Origin: S5-327 sp965200975
GTDB lineage: Bacteria; Chloroflexota; Dehalococcoidia; Lucifugimonadales; Australimonadaceae
Assembly (NCBI GenBank): GCA_965200975.1
Contig: OZ241740.1
Location: 682,001 to 746,000, forward strand
Length of the DNA stretch: 64,000 nucleotides
Reading direction: 5' to 3'
Part shown: positions 53,533-62,206 of the stretch, piece after piece
Numbering within the stretch: the stretch's first letter is position 1
How the letters are laid out: the number at the start of each line of letters is the position of its first letter
Made by a program: the position numbers and the translations under genes
The notes under the pieces: model-generated
The model's database searches: none
What the model was told of the DNA's origin: nothing
What the model saw: the letters and a program-made list of their open reading frames with translations, nothing else

Positions 53533-54813
53533 CTAGAGCGCGCCCTCGAGCAGGTTGACGACAAGGCCGCTAGGCAGCTTTGGGTAGAAGTAAGTGCTCT
53601 TGCGAGGCAGTCGGATGCCTGCGCCGACGACCGAGCGGAAGACGCCGGACGGGAGCCCTTTGACGAAGAAAGCCAGCTGGCCCTCGCCCTGCTCGACCAT
53701 GCGCATAGCCTCGCCGCCGTCGTGGACGTAGGCGACATAGTCGGGGTAAGCGTCGCCGAAAGCAGGTTTGAGAAGCATCTCCTGGATGACGAACGCTTCG
53801 ACAGAGCGCGCCTGCGTTTGCGGCGACGCTTCGGGGTCGGGCTCGGGGATGATGTCGTTGGCCGGGGTTAGGAGTTGGACGTCGGTTTCGGGCGCGACGA
53901 GGCCGAGGGTCGTCTGCCCCTGACCGAGGGTGGCGACGACGGCGTCGAGGGCGTCTGCGCCGCCCGGGGGCGTTCCTGCCGGACGCGAGACGAAGTAGAA
54001 AGAGAGGAGTTCGCGCAGTTTGGCGAGCTGCTCGGGGCTTGCGCCATGAATAACGCGGTAGTAAGGGAGGATGGCGAGTCCGGGATCGTCGAAATTGATG
54101 AGCGCGACGAGAACGAATTGGGCTGCGTCGCCGGGGGCGGAGGACGTCTCGTCGCGGTAGACGAGAGAGGTCTCGTAGCGGTGGTGGCCGTCGGCGACGT
54201 ACAGGGGCTGGGCGGCGAGCGCGGCGGCGATGCCGGCGGCTGCGGGGCTGTTGGGGATAGTCCAGAGGGCGTAGGTCTCGTCGCCGACTGCGGCCTCGGC
54301 GTCGGGCGGGAGGTCGGCTGCGGCGGAGACAGCTTGCTGGACGGCGCCGCTGGGGTCGTGGTAGAGCATCATAAGGGGGCTGAAGTTGGCGCGGGCTTCG
54401 CGCATGAGCGCGAGGCGGTCCTCCTTGGGGCCGGGCGCGGTGTCTTCGTGGGGCAGAACGCCGTCGCCGAACTCTTCGAGGCGGAGCGCGCCGAGGAGCG
54501 AAAAGCGTTCACGCGGGGCGTCTCCGAGAGTGAAGCGCTGGCGCAGGAGGAAGTAGGAGGGGGCTTCGTCGCGCTTTAGGACGCCGTCGCTCATCATCGA
54601 GGCGAGCCCGGCGGCGGCGTCCGTATAGCGCGCGGGGGAAGGGTCGCCGCGCAGTTCGGCGAGTTCGAGCCGCACCATATTGTGGGGGCTCCGGGCGAGC
54701 AGTTCCTGCTCCATCGCGGGCGAGATGACGTCGTAAGGGGGGCAGATGAGGCTGTCGAGAGGGCCGGCTGCAGGGGTGTAGCGGACTGCTCGGAAAGGGC
54801 GGAAGTCGACCAT
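53533..54813 (-). CDS. DUF1015 family protein
   Basis: 426 residues matching the uncharacterised DUF1015 family. Family blocks: FRAVRYTPAAGPLDSLICPP with YDVIS (about 6-30), HEDTAPGPKEDRLALMREAR (about 123-142), LYVADGHHRYETSL (about 204-217) and a C-terminal GVFRSVVGAGIRLPRKSTYF block. HHRY and the PKEDR motif are presumed functional centres, but no reaction is established. Single gene with good codon use, convergent on the YihY gene. Confidence 0.9.
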   Translation of the reverse strand: MVDFRPFRAVRYTPAAGPLDSLICPPYDVISPAMEQELLARSPHNMVRLELAELRGDPSPARYTDAAAGLASMMSDGVLKRDEAPSYFLLRQRFTLGDAPRERFSLLGALRLEEFGDGVLPHEDTAPGPKEDRLALMREARANFSPLMMLYHDPSGAVQQAVSAAADLPPDAEAAVGDETYALWTIPNSPAAAGIAAALAAQPLYVADGHHRYETSLVYRDETSSAPGDAAQFVLVALINFDDPGLAILPYYRVIHGASPEQLAKLRELLSFYFVSRPAGTPPGGADALDAVVATLGQGQTTLGLVAPETDVQLLTPANDIIPEPDPEASPQTQARSVEAFVIQEMLLKPAFGDAYPDYVAYVHDGGEAMRMVEQGEGQLAFFVKGLPSGVFRSVVGAGIRLPRKSTYFYPKLPSGLVVNLLEGAL

Positions 54814-54974
54814 GTAGTCTCCGGCTTACGGGAAGGGCGCTCCCGTGGCTGTGTTGGGGAAGGCCGCAGGCGAGAGGCGGGATACGAGGCCGACGCGCTG
54901 CGGCGCGAGCGTCGACAGAGATTGTATCGCGTAATCGCGTAGGAGAGCGCGCGCGTCCCCGCGCATGCCCGCGA

Positions 54975-55031
54975 CTGTTCAGAGTCGGCGAGTTGGGCGC
55001 GCTGCTGGGAGAGCGTTCGCTCCCCCAAGCT
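54975..55031 (-). repeat. Inverted copy of palindromic element
   Basis: ACTGTTCAGAGTCGGCGAG leads into CTGCTGGGAGAGCG, TT, CGCTCCCCCAAG, the inverse of the 35-kb core, 24 bp beyond the stop of the reverse-strand TAXI-like gene. The remaining 242-bp gap up to the DUF1015 gene shows nothing else. Confidence 0.7.
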
Positions 55032-55055
55032 GCGTGGTTGGGGCGTGGAGGCGGG

Positions 55056-56009
55056 TTAGAGCAGGCCCCTTTCGCGGTAGTAGCGGCGGGCGCCGTCGTG
55101 CAGGGGAGCGCCGGTAAAGCGCTCGTCCCACTGGCGGTCTATCGGGCCGGTGAGCGATGACCAGTAGGTTGGCCTGATCATCGGGAGGCCGCCGCCCTCT
55201 CCGTTGTCGTAGTCGATCTGGATAGAGGTTAGCTCGATGTCGCGCTTCTTCTCGTCGATCGCCTTGGCGAGGTTGTAGGCGATGGCGTCGTCGAGGCCGG
55301 CGCTGCAAGTTACGACGATGTGAGAGTCGTCGAGGGCTGTGAGCGCGCGGTCGATGCCGGGGACGAAGCCGGCGGGAGTAATCTGTCGCCGCAGGCCTTT
55401 CGCTTCGAGGCGGCGCATCGCCGCCTCGCCGATGTCGAGGAACCGGTAGCCGCGGGCGCCGACCCAGGGCCACGCGGAGAAGTCGTAGGCGCTGCCGTCG
55501 CCGAAGAATGCGTCGAGCCGTCCGGCGTCGTAGCGGGCTTTGGCGTCGCGGGCTGTGTGCTCCATTCTGCCGACGCTGCCGCCCCACTGTTCGATGTCGG
55601 CGTAGCTAAAGCCGTACTCCTGGAGCACGACTTCGGCGCCGCTGCCGGCCATTTGGAGGGCGGGTTTTTCGGCGGCGAGCTGCTCGAACGACGTGACGCC
55701 TGTCCACGGCGCCATGGCGAACAGGAAGCGGTCTTCCTGCGGGAGCCATGCGATGGAGCGGAGCCAGTCGTCCGGCTGGGCGACGGCGTAGAAGCCTTGG
55801 CCCGAGTAGCGGTGCTCGTTGACGACCCACTTGGAGTAGATGACGTCGACGGCGCCGGCGGCAAGGGCGCTCATCCCGCCGGGGCCAATGACGCGCACGG
55901 TGGGGTTGACGCGCATCAGCTCCGACAGCCCGCGTCCGATCGCCTGAGTGAAGCGGAACTGGGTCGACCATGACGCGGCGAACCGGATGTCGGGAGGTTG
56001 GCTCGTCAT
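55056..56009 (-). CDS. TAXI-type substrate-binding-like protein without signal peptide
   Basis: 317 residues resembling TAXI-family TRAP solute-binding proteins. AAGAVDVIYSKWVVNEH, MAGSGAEVVLQEYGFSYADI, and the C-terminal GAPLHDGARRYYRERGLL, where TAXI proteins end in a similar LHPGAxxYYxExG. However the N-terminus MTSQPPDIRFAASWSTQFRF has no signal peptide and no TRAP permease gene is nearby, so export is doubtful. Third gene of a reverse run bicupin-CMD-TAXI (gap 9 nt to the CMD gene). Confidence 0.7.
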   Translation of the reverse strand: MTSQPPDIRFAASWSTQFRFTQAIGRGLSELMRVNPTVRVIGPGGMSALAAGAVDVIYSKWVVNEHRYSGQGFYAVAQPDDWLRSIAWLPQEDRFLFAMAPWTGVTSFEQLAAEKPALQMAGSGAEVVLQEYGFSYADIEQWGGSVGRMEHTARDAKARYDAGRLDAFFGDGSAYDFSAWPWVGARGYRFLDIGEAAMRRLEAKGLRRQITPAGFVPGIDRALTALDDSHIVVTCSAGLDDAIAYNLAKAIDEKKRDIELTSIQIDYDNGEGGGLPMIRPTYWSSLTGPIDRQWDERFTGAPLHDGARRYYRERGLL

Positions 56010-56018
56010 GGCGGCGCC

Positions 56019-56567
56019 TCAGACGGGGAGCTGGTCGGCGTCGGGGGTGGCGACGACGCCGAAGGCGGTGTTGATGGCGGAGATGTATTGGTACTGGCCG
56101 ATGGTGGCCGCGAGTTCGACAAGCCAGCGCACTCCCTTGCGGTTCTGAAGCGCGTCGAAGAGATCCTGAGCGACGCCGTTGTTGCGCAGGAGCTGGCGCA
56201 CGAACTCGATGATGTCGCGCTCGTCCTCGTCGAGGGCGTTGAGGGATTCCCTGTTTCGGACAGCCTCGATGGCTTCTTCGCGCATGCCGGCTGCGCGCCC
56301 GGCCCTCACGTGCGCGGCCCATTCGTAGGTGGCGTCCTTCTCTCTGGCGACGGCGATGATGGCGAGTTCGCGCTCGACGGGGCTGAGGGTGGAGCCGAGA
56401 CGCACCTGGGCGCCGGCCTGCATCACCTTCTGGGCGAGGCCGGGGCTGTGCATAAGGACGGCGAAGGGGCCGCGCACGCCGTGGAGGGTTTCGACGATGG
56501 CGTCGAATTCGGCGTGGCGCTCCTCGGGGATCTGGGCCTTGTCGGTAATCATCTCGATTCGCGGCAT
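56019..56567 (-). CDS. Carboxymuconolactone-decarboxylase-family (CMD/AhpD-like) protein
   Basis: 182-residue helical protein. MHSPGLAQKVMQAGAQVRLG then LSPVERELAIIAVAREKDAT and YEWAAHVRAGRAAGM match the CMD family, with the conserved Glu-Trp-His (EWAAH). The CxxC of AhpD peroxidase members is absent, so it should not be a peroxidase. AGGTGAA before ATG 56567; the longer frame to 57182 is the shadow of the bicupin gene. Middle gene of the bicupin-CMD-TAXI operon, suggesting a role in a ring-cleavage-type pathway. Confidence 0.87.
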   Translation of the reverse strand: MPRIEMITDKAQIPEERHAEFDAIVETLHGVRGPFAVLMHSPGLAQKVMQAGAQVRLGSTLSPVERELAIIAVAREKDATYEWAAHVRAGRAAGMREEAIEAVRNRESLNALDEDERDIIEFVRQLLRNNGVAQDLFDALQNRKGVRWLVELAATIGQYQYISAINTAFGVVATPDADQLPV

Positions 56568-56649
56568 AGGTTCACCTGTGCGAGGGTTACGCCTTGCTGG
56601 AAGGGGGCCGTTTCCGGGCGAGCGCCGTGCGTTCGCCGTCGGTTGTCTG

Positions 56650-57813
56650 TTATCTGTCGGAGCCCCGGGAGCCGAGGACGGCGCCCACCTCCTCTTCGGT
56701 GCCGTAGCCCCACTTGAAGTCGGGGTTGGCGTAGGCGCCTTCGGGCATGAGGCTTTCGAGTCCGCGGAGGGAGAGTTCGTGCTCGAACTTTTCGCGGATC
56801 CACGGCTCCTCGCGGGGGTACTCGATCTGATCGCGCCGGCGGTCTTCGACCTTCTCGCTGTGGCCGGAGAATTGGGGGAGGGGCGCGAGAGCGAGGTAGC
56901 GGGCGGGCTCGACGCTGACATTGAAGTGCTGGTGGAACCAGCGGTCGGGCGGGGTGAACATGCTGCCCTCATGCCAGGGGGCGATGACTTTTTCGCCGCC
57001 CTCGGGCCACATAATGGAGTAGCCCTCGCCGGCGGGGATGACGATGACGCGCCCGGGCCCGTGCCGGTGGCCCTTCTTGTAGGTGCCGGGGGGAAAGACG
57101 GACATATGGCCCCCCATTTGGGAGTTGGGGAAGGCGACGTCGACGACGTGGCCTCCTCCGCCGCGCTGGCGGTGAGGGACAAGGTCGTCCCAGGCGGCCA
57201 TATCGGTGAAGAAATTGCCGTACCAGGTGGCGCCCCGACCCATGCCGGGGGCGCGCTTGGCGACGGCGTAGAGTTCGGACTCGGCGGGCCGGAGGAGTTC
57301 CGGGTGCTCGTAGGGGTTGTTGAAGAAGAAGTCGGGGTCGGGTTCGAGGGACATCGCGACGGGCAGGTAGCTGTTGTGGAGCATTCGGAGGGGCTGGTCG
57401 CCCCGGGCGTTGGCGAATTGGCGGTGCGCTCCGCGAGGGAGGAGGAAGAGGCTGCGCGGGCCGAACTCGAAGCTGTGCCTGTCCACGCCGGAGGTCCATA
57501 CGGTGGCGATTCCGTGCCCGGAAAGGGTGTAGATGACCTCGTCGAGGGCGAACTTCATCGGGGGGGCGCTAGCGCCGGGGGGCAGTTCGGTTAGCCGGGC
57601 CTCGGCGACGCCCTCCATGCCGGAGACCTGGATGAAGGCGGCGTTGCACTCGCGCTCCGGCCAGGGGGCGACTTCGACGGTGCGGAGGTCTTCGATGAAG
57701 TAGCCCCGGTGGATAGGGACGCCGTGGGATTCCATCCAGCGGTCGTAGACGAAACGCCCGTCGCTGCTGCCGCCCCTTGCGATGCTGTCCTGCACGTTGA
57801 TTTGGTCGGTCAT
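56650..57813 (-). CDS. Bicupin protein (two cupin domains)
   Basis: 387 residues with an N-terminal cupin (about 90-160, MKFALDEVIYTLSGHGIATV) and a C-terminal cupin (about 230-320). The second has GHRHGPGRVIVIPAGEGYSI (HxH), and FHQHFNVS later, a metal-binding His set; the first lacks a clear HxH. This is the layout of gentisate-dioxygenase-like and related metal enzymes, but the match is by fold motifs, not by a specific member. First gene of a reverse operon with CMD and TAXI genes. Confidence 0.78.
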   Translation of the reverse strand: MTDQINVQDSIARGGSSDGRFVYDRWMESHGVPIHRGYFIEDLRTVEVAPWPERECNAAFIQVSGMEGVAEARLTELPPGASAPPMKFALDEVIYTLSGHGIATVWTSGVDRHSFEFGPRSLFLLPRGAHRQFANARGDQPLRMLHNSYLPVAMSLEPDPDFFFNNPYEHPELLRPAESELYAVAKRAPGMGRGATWYGNFFTDMAAWDDLVPHRQRGGGGHVVDVAFPNSQMGGHMSVFPPGTYKKGHRHGPGRVIVIPAGEGYSIMWPEGGEKVIAPWHEGSMFTPPDRWFHQHFNVSVEPARYLALAPLPQFSGHSEKVEDRRRDQIEYPREEPWIREKFEHELSLRGLESLMPEGAYANPDFKWGYGTEEEVGAVLGSRGSDR

Positions 57814-57941
57814 ACGTCCCTCCGCGGATCTCTTGTGGGGGGAATGCTACCCGATTTGCCGCAGATGCGGCGAGGGAAGTCGGGCTCGACGCTATTCCCG
57901 GGAGCGCGGGCGGTGCATTCTGCGCAGACCGGTCGCGCAGT

Positions 57942-58619
57942 TCAGGAGTTGCGGGCGTCGTAGGCGAATGTGAGTCCGTAGACCCGGGATGCGCCGGCCT
58001 TGAGAAGGGCGTTCGCCGCCGACTCGAGGGTCGCGCCGGTGGTGCGGACGTCGTCGACGAGGATGAATACGCCGCCGCTGATTGGCGCCGCAGCGAATGC
58101 GCCGCTGACGTTGCGCGCCCGCTCGAACCGGTTGCTCGCGGATACTTGAGGGGGCGCGGCGCGGGTGCGCCGCAACAGGTCGGCGCGGAGGGGGCATTCG
58201 AGCTTGGCGGCGATTGCGCGGGCCAGCAGTTCGGCCTGGTTGTATCCCCGCTCGCGCAGGCGGCCTGGATGGAGAGGCACAGGGACGAGCGTAAAGGGCG
58301 GCGGAATGGTCAGCGCGAGCTCCCGGGCCATTGTTTCGGCCATAGCGGGCGCGACAGCGCGCAGGCTGCGGTACTTGAGGCTGTGCACCGCTGCTCGCGG
58401 CGTTCCCTCGTAGGCGTACGGCGCCAGCGCGTCGCTGAGGGGCGACGCCTCCGGGAGCGATCCCCATGCCGAGCGCCTGGCGTCCGCCGCGCACCGGCGG
58501 CAGAAGTAATCGCCTCCGGCGCCGCATCCGACGCAGCGGGAAGGCAGGAGCGTCTCGAGCGCAAGCCTCACTAGCCGCGATACGACCAGGCTGCTCCTCC
58601 GTTGGGCAAGATTGCTCAT
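57942..58619 (-). CDS. comF: ComF-family phosphoribosyltransferase-like protein
   Basis: 225 residues. N-terminal zinc ribbon CVGCGAGGDYFCRRC (about 29-43), then the phosphoribosyltransferase loop FILVDDVRTTGATLESAANA (about 174-193) and LVPVPLHPGRLRERGYNQAE. ComF is needed for DNA uptake in competent bacteria, but homologues are widespread in non-competent ones. Divergent from the HAD gene (43-nt gap). No other com genes are in the window. Confidence 0.88.
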   Translation of the reverse strand: MSNLAQRRSSLVVSRLVRLALETLLPSRCVGCGAGGDYFCRRCAADARRSAWGSLPEASPLSDALAPYAYEGTPRAAVHSLKYRSLRAVAPAMAETMARELALTIPPPFTLVPVPLHPGRLRERGYNQAELLARAIAAKLECPLRADLLRRTRAAPPQVSASNRFERARNVSGAFAAAPISGGVFILVDDVRTTGATLESAANALLKAGASRVYGLTFAYDARNS

Positions 58620-58662
58620 TCCTCACTCCTCGCCTGGTCTCGGCGAGTGGTAGGCTGAGCGC

Positions 58663-59382
58663 ATGATACGGGCGGTGTTCTTCGACTTCTACGGCACGCT
58701 GGCGCACTGGGCGCCTGCGGCGGAGAGCATTCAGCGCGCCGCAGCGCTGGAGGAAGGGATCGACCTCGACGAGGCGGCGATCGCGCGGGGCTACTTCTCC
58801 GCAGACGCATATATGGACGCGGAGAACGCGCGCCGGCCTATTCGCGGGCGCGCGCCGGCGGACGTGGAGGCGTTCTTCGCGGAGTACGAGCGGATACTGC
58901 TCCGCTCAGCCGGCGCCGAGACGACGCTGTCGACCGCCGCGCGCATCTGGGGGCGAGTGCGGAGCGCTCCCAAGGAGATGGCCCTCTACCCGGACGCCAA
59001 GGCCGTGCTTGGGGAGGTGAAGGCGATGGGCCTGAAGCTTGGCGTCATCTCGAACATTGGGCCGGAGCTGGACGGCTGGCTCGACCGGTTAGGCATCGCC
59101 GAGGATCTGCCCGTTCGGGCGACGAGCGGGACTGTGGGCGTGGCGAAGCCGCATCCGGCGATTTTCCTGAAGGCGCTGGAGTGGATCGGCGCAGCGGCGC
59201 ACGAGGCTGTCCACGTGGGAGACAGCGAAGACTCGGACGTCGCCGGGGCGCTGCAGGCGGGGATTACGCCGGTGTTCGTACAGCGCGATCCGGACGCGGC
59301 GCCGCCGTCGGGAGTCCTGACTGTGAAGGCGCTTGGCGAGGTGCCCCGGGCGATTCGGGAGATTGCAGCCGAGAGGCGCTAG
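58663..59382 (+). CDS. HAD-superfamily hydrolase
   Basis: 239 residues. Motif I FFDFYGTLAHW (about 6-16; the nucleophile Asp), motif II LGVISNIGPELD (about 127-138; Ser/Asn), motif III VAKPHPAIFLKALEW (about 163-177; Lys) and motif IV HVGDSEDSDVAGALQAG (about 185-201; metal Asp). The DFYGT form with a C-terminal cap resembles 2-haloacid dehalogenase/phosphoglycolate-phosphatase-like members. Substrate unknown. Divergent from comF. Confidence 0.9.
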   Translation: MIRAVFFDFYGTLAHWAPAAESIQRAAALEEGIDLDEAAIARGYFSADAYMDAENARRPIRGRAPADVEAFFAEYERILLRSAGAETTLSTAARIWGRVRSAPKEMALYPDAKAVLGEVKAMGLKLGVISNIGPELDGWLDRLGIAEDLPVRATSGTVGVAKPHPAIFLKALEWIGAAAHEAVHVGDSEDSDVAGALQAGITPVFVQRDPDAAPPSGVLTVKALGEVPRAIREIAAERR

Positions 59383-59460
59383 AGCCGGAGCGCAGGGGAT
59401 GCCCGGGCGCCCAGGAGGGGCTGCTTCCCCAATCCTGTGCAGCCCACGACGGCCGCATCG

Positions 59461-59504
59461 GGACGTGAACGTCCTTGGCGCGGAGCGGCGGTATTTGGGA
59501 TAAT
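59461..59504 (+). promoter_or_regulatory. Promoter with adjacent palindrome for the small Arg/Gly-rich protein
   Basis: TTGGCG (59475-59480), 18 bp, GATAAT (59499-59504) gives a plausible sigma-70-type promoter 80 bp upstream of ATG 59585. Directly before the -35 is GGACGT-GA-ACGTCC (59461-59474), a perfect 6-2-6 palindrome that could be a repressor or activator site. The rest of the 202-bp gap shows nothing clear. Confidence 0.5.
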
Positions 59505-59584
59505 AACTGCGGCCCTTCCGGCGCGGCTGTTGCGCGGGGAGGCGTCGGAGTTGCGCGGGGGCTGGCGCTCCCGGAAAAGAGCTT

Positions 59585-59839
59585 ATGGCCTACCAAGTGT
59601 ATTTTGCCGACCTGTCTGAAGAGAACCAGGCGTTGACGATGGCGCTTCTTCGCGTCAAGGAAGAGGCGGGCGCCATCGAGCCTGACGAGGCGAAGCTGCT
59701 CGAGGAGCTTCGCGGCAGCCCTACTCCCTGGCCGCAGACGTATACGGAGGAGCCGGCGGGGCGACCGTACGGCCGCGGGAACCGGCGCGGCGCCCGACGA
59801 GGCAATAGCCGCGGGTACCGGAACAACGGCGACGCCTAG
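59585..59839 (+). CDS. Small hypothetical protein with Arg/Gly-rich C-terminus
   Basis: 84 residues; I know no family. N-terminal helical part MAYQVYFADLSEENQALTMA continues to EAKLLEELRG; the C-terminal third is Arg/Gly/Asn-rich (GRPYGRGNRRGARRGNSR), like RNA-binding RGG-type tails. No signal peptide or membrane span. It has its own candidate promoter and a short GAAAAGAG before the ATG. Composition like its neighbours. The gene is small but has good promoter and start support, so I call it likely real. Confidence 0.55.
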   Translation: MAYQVYFADLSEENQALTMALLRVKEEAGAIEPDEAKLLEELRGSPTPWPQTYTEEPAGRPYGRGNRRGARRGNSRGYRNNGDA

Positions 59840-59872
59840 ACGGTGAGGAGAGCGCTCCTGCGAGCGCGCGGG

Positions 59873-60634
59873 TTACCGGAAGAGGTCTTTTCCCGATTCG
59901 CGGATAAGCGCGCCGATGCCCGACTCGCCGGGCGTATGGGGGTATCCTCGGACGACAGCGACGGGCGTCCGCGCCAGCTTGTGCATCACGAGCTCCGCCG
60001 CCGCTGCCAGTTCGTCCGCCACCGCAATCACGGTTGAGTGGAGCTCGCGCCCGTCGTTGTCGAACTCGCCGCGATAGTCCCGGAGGGGTTCGACGCCGGA
60101 CACTCCGATGGCGACGTTGACGGCGCCCTCGCGCCAGGGCCTGCCGAACGTGTCGGACACTACGACGGCGACCTCGACGGCGGCGAGGTCGCGCGCGGTT
60201 TGGCGGATGCGGCGAGCCGACGCGTCGGGGTCGATGGGCAGCAGGACGACGTAGTCGCCGCCGCTCTCGCCGGCGTTGGACGCGTCGACGCCGGAGTTAG
60301 CGCAGACGAACCCGTGGGCCGTCTCGGTGATGAGCACGCCGTAGTCCATACGCACGACGCGGACGGCCTCGCGCAAGGCGACCTCGACGACGCGAGCGTC
60401 CTTGTCCCAGGCGTCGGACCACTGCCGGGTCTCGGGGGCGGGGGTTATCGTGCGGAGATCGACGACGCGCCCCTCGGCTTTGGAGATGATTTTCTGCGTG
60501 ACGACGAGGATGTCGCCGTCGAGCAGGGGAGCGTTCTGTCTGTTGGCGGCTTCGACGATGAGGCGCCCGATGTCGTCGCCGTCGCGCGTCTCCGGCATGC
60601 CGACGATCGGGAGCACGGCGATGGGTTGGCTCAT
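59873..60634 (-). CDS. cofE: Coenzyme F420-0:L-glutamate ligase
   Basis: 253 residues, adds the first glutamate(s) to F420-0 to make F420-1 and F420-2, with GTP. VVTQKIISKAEGRVVDL (about 44-60), ALREAVRVVRMDYGVLITET with HGFVCANSGVDASN (about 86-120) and VVVSDTFGRPWREGAVNVAIG (about 158-178) are the family blocks, including metal-binding Asp/Glu. GG-rich start. Alone here: no cofC, cofD or fbiC nearby, so the cofactor genes are scattered. It implies F420-dependent redox enzymes elsewhere. Confidence 0.92.
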   Translation of the reverse strand: MSQPIAVLPIVGMPETRDGDDIGRLIVEAANRQNAPLLDGDILVVTQKIISKAEGRVVDLRTITPAPETRQWSDAWDKDARVVEVALREAVRVVRMDYGVLITETAHGFVCANSGVDASNAGESGGDYVVLLPIDPDASARRIRQTARDLAAVEVAVVVSDTFGRPWREGAVNVAIGVSGVEPLRDYRGEFDNDGRELHSTVIAVADELAAAAELVMHKLARTPVAVVRGYPHTPGESGIGALIRESGKDLFR

Positions 60635-60659
60635 AGCGGCATGCTATCAGGCCGGCGTT

Positions 60660-60735
60660 CGCTCGCGCCGCCTTCTGCGCCGCTGCGCGTCGTCCGGGAG
60701 AGAGTCCGACGGCGTTCTCTCCCGTCGCCCTCATA
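60660..60735. repeat. Diverged palindromic-element copy
   Basis: CGTCGTCCGGGAGAGAGTCCG then CGTTCTCTCCCGTCGCCCTC in the 172-bp gap after cofE's start. It shares the GGGAGAG/CTCTCCC arms and, further on, a CCCTCA..CTnTGAA..GTTGCG phrase also present after the 63.6-kb copy. Weaker than the other copies. Confidence 0.45.
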
Positions 60736-60806
60736 CCCTCTGAACGGTTGCGCCTGCGGGTTTCGGGGGCGTGAGGCGGCTGTCGGGCTGCTAGACTTGC
60801 GGGGAA

Positions 60807-61157
60807 ATGGACTTTGTCGAAGTTGATGTGGAAGGCGGAGGGAACTCCCACCTGTCGATGACGCGGATGTTCGAGGCGCTCGACGCGCCGAGGGCGGTCT
60901 GCTGGGTGGAGTCCGCGTTCCGTCCGGATGGATGGGAGGGCCCGTGCGACGTTGTTGGGTGGTCGACCGGAGGGCTGGTCGCCGCTCAGGCTGTGCGGGT
61001 TGCGGACTCCGGCGACGGGGTGGTCGTGCTTGTGTACGGGGGAGACGAGGGAGTGCGGCTGCGTCCGGCGGGGTCGGTCGGGGAGTGGTCGCTGGACGAT
61101 CCGGAGCAGTGGGGAGAGCCCTGCTTGCTGCTCGATCCGCAGATAGAGACGCGATAG
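60807..61157 (+). CDS. Hypothetical protein, unknown function
   Basis: 116 residues, MDFVEVDVEGGGNSHLSMTR at the start, no recognised family. A GWSTGG stretch near residue 50 looks like an alpha/beta-hydrolase nucleophile elbow, but the rest is too short for that fold. TAGACT lies 10 bp before the ATG, which would give a very short or absent leader. Ends 55 nt before the FAH-family gene on the same strand. Composition is normal; existence moderately supported. Confidence 0.5.
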   Translation: MDFVEVDVEGGGNSHLSMTRMFEALDAPRAVCWVESAFRPDGWEGPCDVVGWSTGGLVAAQAVRVADSGDGVVVLVYGGDEGVRLRPAGSVGEWSLDDPEQWGEPCLLLDPQIETR

Positions 61158-61211
61158 ACGCGGTAGGCGGGAAGTCCGGAATCGGGCGCGTCAGGCTCAA
61201 GGGAGGCGATT

Positions 61212-62129
61212 ATGAAGCTCTGTTTGTTCGAGTCGCAAGCGAAGCCGGGAGAGCAGTTTGTCGGCGCGGCGACGGATGGGGGAGTGGCGGACCTGACGCC
61301 GGCGCTGGGGGAGTTGGCGGCGTTGCCGCCGCAGCGTCGGATGGAAGGCGTCATCGACGATTTTGAACGGTTGCAGCCGGCGTTCGAGCGGGTAATAGAG
61401 GGAGGCGCGACGTATGTGGAGGGGGAGCACCGTCTTCGGGCGCCGCTTCCCCGGCCAAGCAAGATTCTGTGTTGCATAGGCAACTACTGGGAGCATGCGC
61501 AGCGCGAGGCTCGACCGCTCAACATGTTTCTCAAGTCGCCGGACGCAGTTATCGGCCCGGGGGATACGGTTGTGCTGCCGCCGACGACAGACCCGTGGGT
61601 GTTTCAGCACGAGGCGGAGCTGGCGCTGGTTATTCGCGGGCCGGCGAAGGGTGTGCGGCAGGCCGATTATCTGTCGGCGGTGTTCGGGTATACGTGCCTG
61701 ATCGACGTGTCGGCGAGAGGTCAGGGGCGAAGCACGTGGCGCGCCGGCAGCTGGATGGGGAAGTCGTTCGACACGTTCGCGCCGCTAGGCCCTGTGATTC
61801 TTACAGCGGACGAGGTGGCCGACCCGAACAGTCTGCATGTGCGGTTCTGGAACAACGACCAGCTCCGGCACGATTACGAGACCGACGATATGGAACACCG
61901 CGTGCCGGAGCTGATTGAGTTCGCGACGAGCATCATGACACTGAACACGGGGGACGTGCTGAGCTGCGGCACGAACCACGAGGGGCTTGGGCCGCTGCAG
62001 GACGGCGAGACAGGGACTATCGATATCGAGGGGATAGGCCGGATGTCGGTGCATGTGTCGGACCCGTTGAAGCGCACGTGGGAGCGCGGCATCTATATGG
62101 GGCCGGACTCGACCGCCCGCCGGGAGTAG
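61212..62129 (+). CDS. Fumarylacetoacetate-hydrolase-family protein
   Basis: 305-residue FAH-fold enzyme. CIGNYWEHAQREARPLNMFL (about 89-108), FQHEAELALVIRGPAKGV (about 131-148, the metal Glu pair) and ARGQGRSTWRAGSWMGKSFD (about 176-195) match the family, whose members hydrolyse or decarboxylate beta-diketo or hydroxymuconate-type acids. GGGAGGCG before the ATG. May be co-transcribed with the hypothetical gene upstream. Confidence 0.88.
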   Translation: MKLCLFESQAKPGEQFVGAATDGGVADLTPALGELAALPPQRRMEGVIDDFERLQPAFERVIEGGATYVEGEHRLRAPLPRPSKILCCIGNYWEHAQREARPLNMFLKSPDAVIGPGDTVVLPPTTDPWVFQHEAELALVIRGPAKGVRQADYLSAVFGYTCLIDVSARGQGRSTWRAGSWMGKSFDTFAPLGPVILTADEVADPNSLHVRFWNNDQLRHDYETDDMEHRVPELIEFATSIMTLNTGDVLSCGTNHEGLGPLQDGETGTIDIEGIGRMSVHVSDPLKRTWERGIYMGPDSTARRE

Positions 62130-62206
62130 CGGCGAGGGGGCCCAGGCGAGGTCGCGCGCTCTCCCGACCGCCTAGTTGCGGAAGAGATGAGAGGCAGGTT
62201 TCGGCG

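Noticed and set aside
59390..59450. Further repeat copy before the small Arg/Gly-rich gene
   Set aside because: Only short G/C-rich runs match; the hairpin core is not complete.
60807..61157. Alpha/beta hydrolase call from GWSTGG
   Set aside because: The protein is only 116 residues and lacks the other strands and the catalytic Asp/His; motif may be chance.
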